This document shows, in pieces, positions 13,442 to 14,801 of a stretch of DNA of 14,801 bases (position 1 is its first letter; every line of letters begins with the position of its first letter). The notes under the pieces were generated by a model. That model saw nothing but the letters and a program-made list of their open reading frames with translations. It ran no database searches and was not told where the DNA came from. Made by a program: the position numbers and the translations under genes. The DNA comes from Desulfobacteraceae bacterium (lineage in GTDB: Bacteria > Desulfobacterota > DSM-4660 > Desulfatiglandales > HGW-15), in assembly GCA_003819975.1 (NCBI GenBank), contig RPPU01000036.1, positions 1 through 14,801 on the forward strand. The letters run 5' to 3'.

Positions 13442-14801
13442 TTATTGCAGTTTTGTTCGTTGTTGTTCGAGATAAGTTAGGAATTCGCTTTCAAAGGTCT
13501 GCTGGGAAACGCCAAAAACCTTTTCAAAAGCTTTATTGGGATTTTTAAACTCTTTGTTCTGGCGATACCATTCGGCCAAAGAGTTCAGACCGTGTTTTTC
13601 GCTTAAATAAAGAGCGGATAGACTCATAAAAGCCGCAAGGTTTGCCCGGCCGATTTTTGCGGCGGCTTTGTCGCATTCCGCGGGGGTTTGCAAATTGCTG
13701 AAATGCAATAAGGCGGACACAGGCCGGACCGCTTCCAGCCAGGTTTCTTTTCGTTCTTTAAAGTTTTTATTTCCGGTTTTTTCTGAAATATAAGCAGCCG
13801 CCAGGTCGGAGGCGCCGTAAAGCAGCCAGGTGGCTCCTTCCATATCGGGTTGCGCCGAGATTTCTTGGGCATACATGCGCGCCAAGACAACGGCTGTGGC
13901 GAAACCGATCGATTCCGCGGCTATCCACTCGTTATACAGATTGAGCAGGGCGGTATCATGGGACAAATAAAAGGGCCCGGGGTTTTCTTTGACGGCATCG
14001 GAGGGAGCAAAGCCGAACTCTTTTTGCATCATAGCCGTTGAACCGGCCGCGTCGGAAGCCGTAAGAAGGCAGGGCGATAGATTTAGCGGGCCGCCCCAAT
14101 GTTCCTTAAAAAAGGATTGTCCGGCTGCAAAGGTTTTTTTGATCTCCGTTATCGCGGCAGCAGGGGTGCGGGAGTCGGCGATCACTTCGATTTCGGCCGG
14201 TTGGGCCATTTTATCCTTATGCCATTGCTCGAAATCCCGGATGAATGAATCATAGTCGATACCGAACGCATTTAAAAAAGAGTCATTGAATTTTTTACCG
14301 TTGCCGATCCCGGTGTAATATTCGGCGATGCTTTGGTAGGGGTCTTTTTTCGAAAGCTCCAGAAGGGCCAGGACCAATAAGACGGCCGTTTTGTGGGGAG
14401 ACTTTTTTTCTTCAGATAAAGCCAGCCAGCGCTCCGACCGGTTGGCGCCGATGACCTCCTGGGCAGTGGCAATATTGGATTGGTTAAAGGCCGCGTTCAG
14501 GGCCGATCTTCTCCAGCTTTTTTCATTCAGATAACCCAGCCGGTCGACAATATGGATGCTCACAAAATAGCAGGTGCCTTCGCGCATCCAGCGGGGGTCT
14601 TCGCTCCAGTGATTTTCCATTAAGGCATACTGAAGCTGGTGAAACAATTCATGGGCCGTGGTTTCGTATCGTTCCTGGGTCTTTTCCATGACCCAGCGGG
14701 AGGTATTCAGGGCCACCCCGAGATCCGTTGAAAATCCGCTGGAATGATCGGTCCATTGCTTGGCTTCCGCTCTGGAAATTTTGAATTGTTTGATCAAGAC
14801 T
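13442..14801 (-). CDS. Peptidase-MA-type zinc metalloprotease with an inactivated second domain (5' end outside window)
   Basis: The frame is open to the window edge. A TTG at 14797 could start a 451-residue product, but no signal peptide or ribosome-binding site is visible there, so the true N-terminus is probably outside. Numbering from that TTG: HELFH (49-53) supplies two zinc-ligand His residues and Glu50 as general base; Glu73 in RWMREGTCYF is the likely third ligand, a gluzincin arrangement. Helical sequence follows to about 196. Residues about 220-447 look like a second copy: TWLLYGASDLAAAYI matches RWMREGTCYFVSIHI, and AFEKVFGVSQQTFESEF matches SFLNAFGIDYDSFIRDF, but HExxH is replaced by GFATAVVL and the Glu by Tyr. 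So one active and one dead domain are inferred. Substrate unknown; secretion cannot be judged without the N-terminus. Confidence 0.82.
   Translation of the reverse strand, partial: VLIKQFKISRAEAKQWTDHSSGFSTDLGVALNTSRWVMEKTQERYETTAHELFHQLQYALMENHWSEDPRWMREGTCYFVSIHIVDRLGYLNEKSWRRSALNAAFNQSNIATAQEVIGANRSERWLALSEEKKSPHKTAVLLVLALLELSKKDPYQSIAEYYTGIGNGKKFNDSFLNAFGIDYDSFIRDFEQWHKDKMAQPAEIEVIADSRTPAAAITEIKKTFAAGQSFFKEHWGGPLNLSPCLLTASDAAGSTAMMQKEFGFAPSDAVKENPGPFYLSHDTALLNLYNEWIAAESIGFATAVVLARMYAQEISAQPDMEGATWLLYGASDLAAAYISEKTGNKNFKERKETWLEAVRPVSALLHFSNLQTPAECDKAAAKIGRANLAAFMSLSALYLSEKHGLNSLAEWYRQNKEFKNPNKAFEKVFGVSQQTFESEFLTYLEQQRTKLQ

Overview
The window suggests a Gram-negative bacterium of moderate GC content (mid-40s percent by eye) that secretes large multidomain proteins. 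Four products have convincing or permissive lipoprotein-type leaders, and most others have Sec signal peptides. The two proteases end in a Gly10-Cys-Phe-Ile stretch followed by a membrane helix and a basic tail, which looks like a cell-envelope sorting signal. Poly-Gly/CFI tails, SpvB/RHS proteins and LamG proteins together are common in deltaproteobacterial and candidate-phylum genomes. I cannot assign a taxon from this sequence alone. No rRNA, tRNA, CRISPR array or intact insertion sequence was seen.

Layout. Positions 1-3057 (minus) hold the N-terminal 1019 codons of a secreted SpvB/TcdB-like protein with seven FG-GAP repeats and the beginning of an RHS/YD region; it runs off the left edge. 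Upstream of it on the same strand is a LamG plus Ig-like protein whose last residues are a lone YD repeat (3217-4278). Next comes a two-gene unit: a freestanding subtilase prodomain with a lipoprotein-like leader (8048-8755), then a KP-43-like subtilase with two FN3 domains and the Gly10-CFI tail (4542-8024). A parallel unit follows: a tiny putative lipoprotein (11585-11719), a chagasin-family cysteine-protease inhibitor (11142-11588), and a papain-family protease with the same tail (9046-11121). A divergent plus-strand gene encodes a lipoprotein with a TolB-like C-terminal region (11978-12889). A palindrome-rich stretch without a convincing gene spans 12890-13441. The right edge holds most of a peptidase-MA-type metalloprotease with a second, inactivated copy of its domain (13442-14801, minus).

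How the genes fit together. The main theme is protease control. Two exported proteases of different catalytic class are each encoded just downstream of a likely cognate inhibitor: a chagasin-like protein for the papain-like enzyme, and a detached copy of the prodomain for the subtilase. Both proteases end in the same C-terminal cassette, which matches without gaps for about 237 bp through the stop codon and the transcription terminator. Three minus-strand units appear to start from matching promoters (CTTGACA, 13 bases, TG, N, T-rich -10). I infer a coordinated set of envelope-anchored proteases with their inhibitors, next to a secreted RHS-type giant protein that could be a substrate or partner; that last link is speculative.
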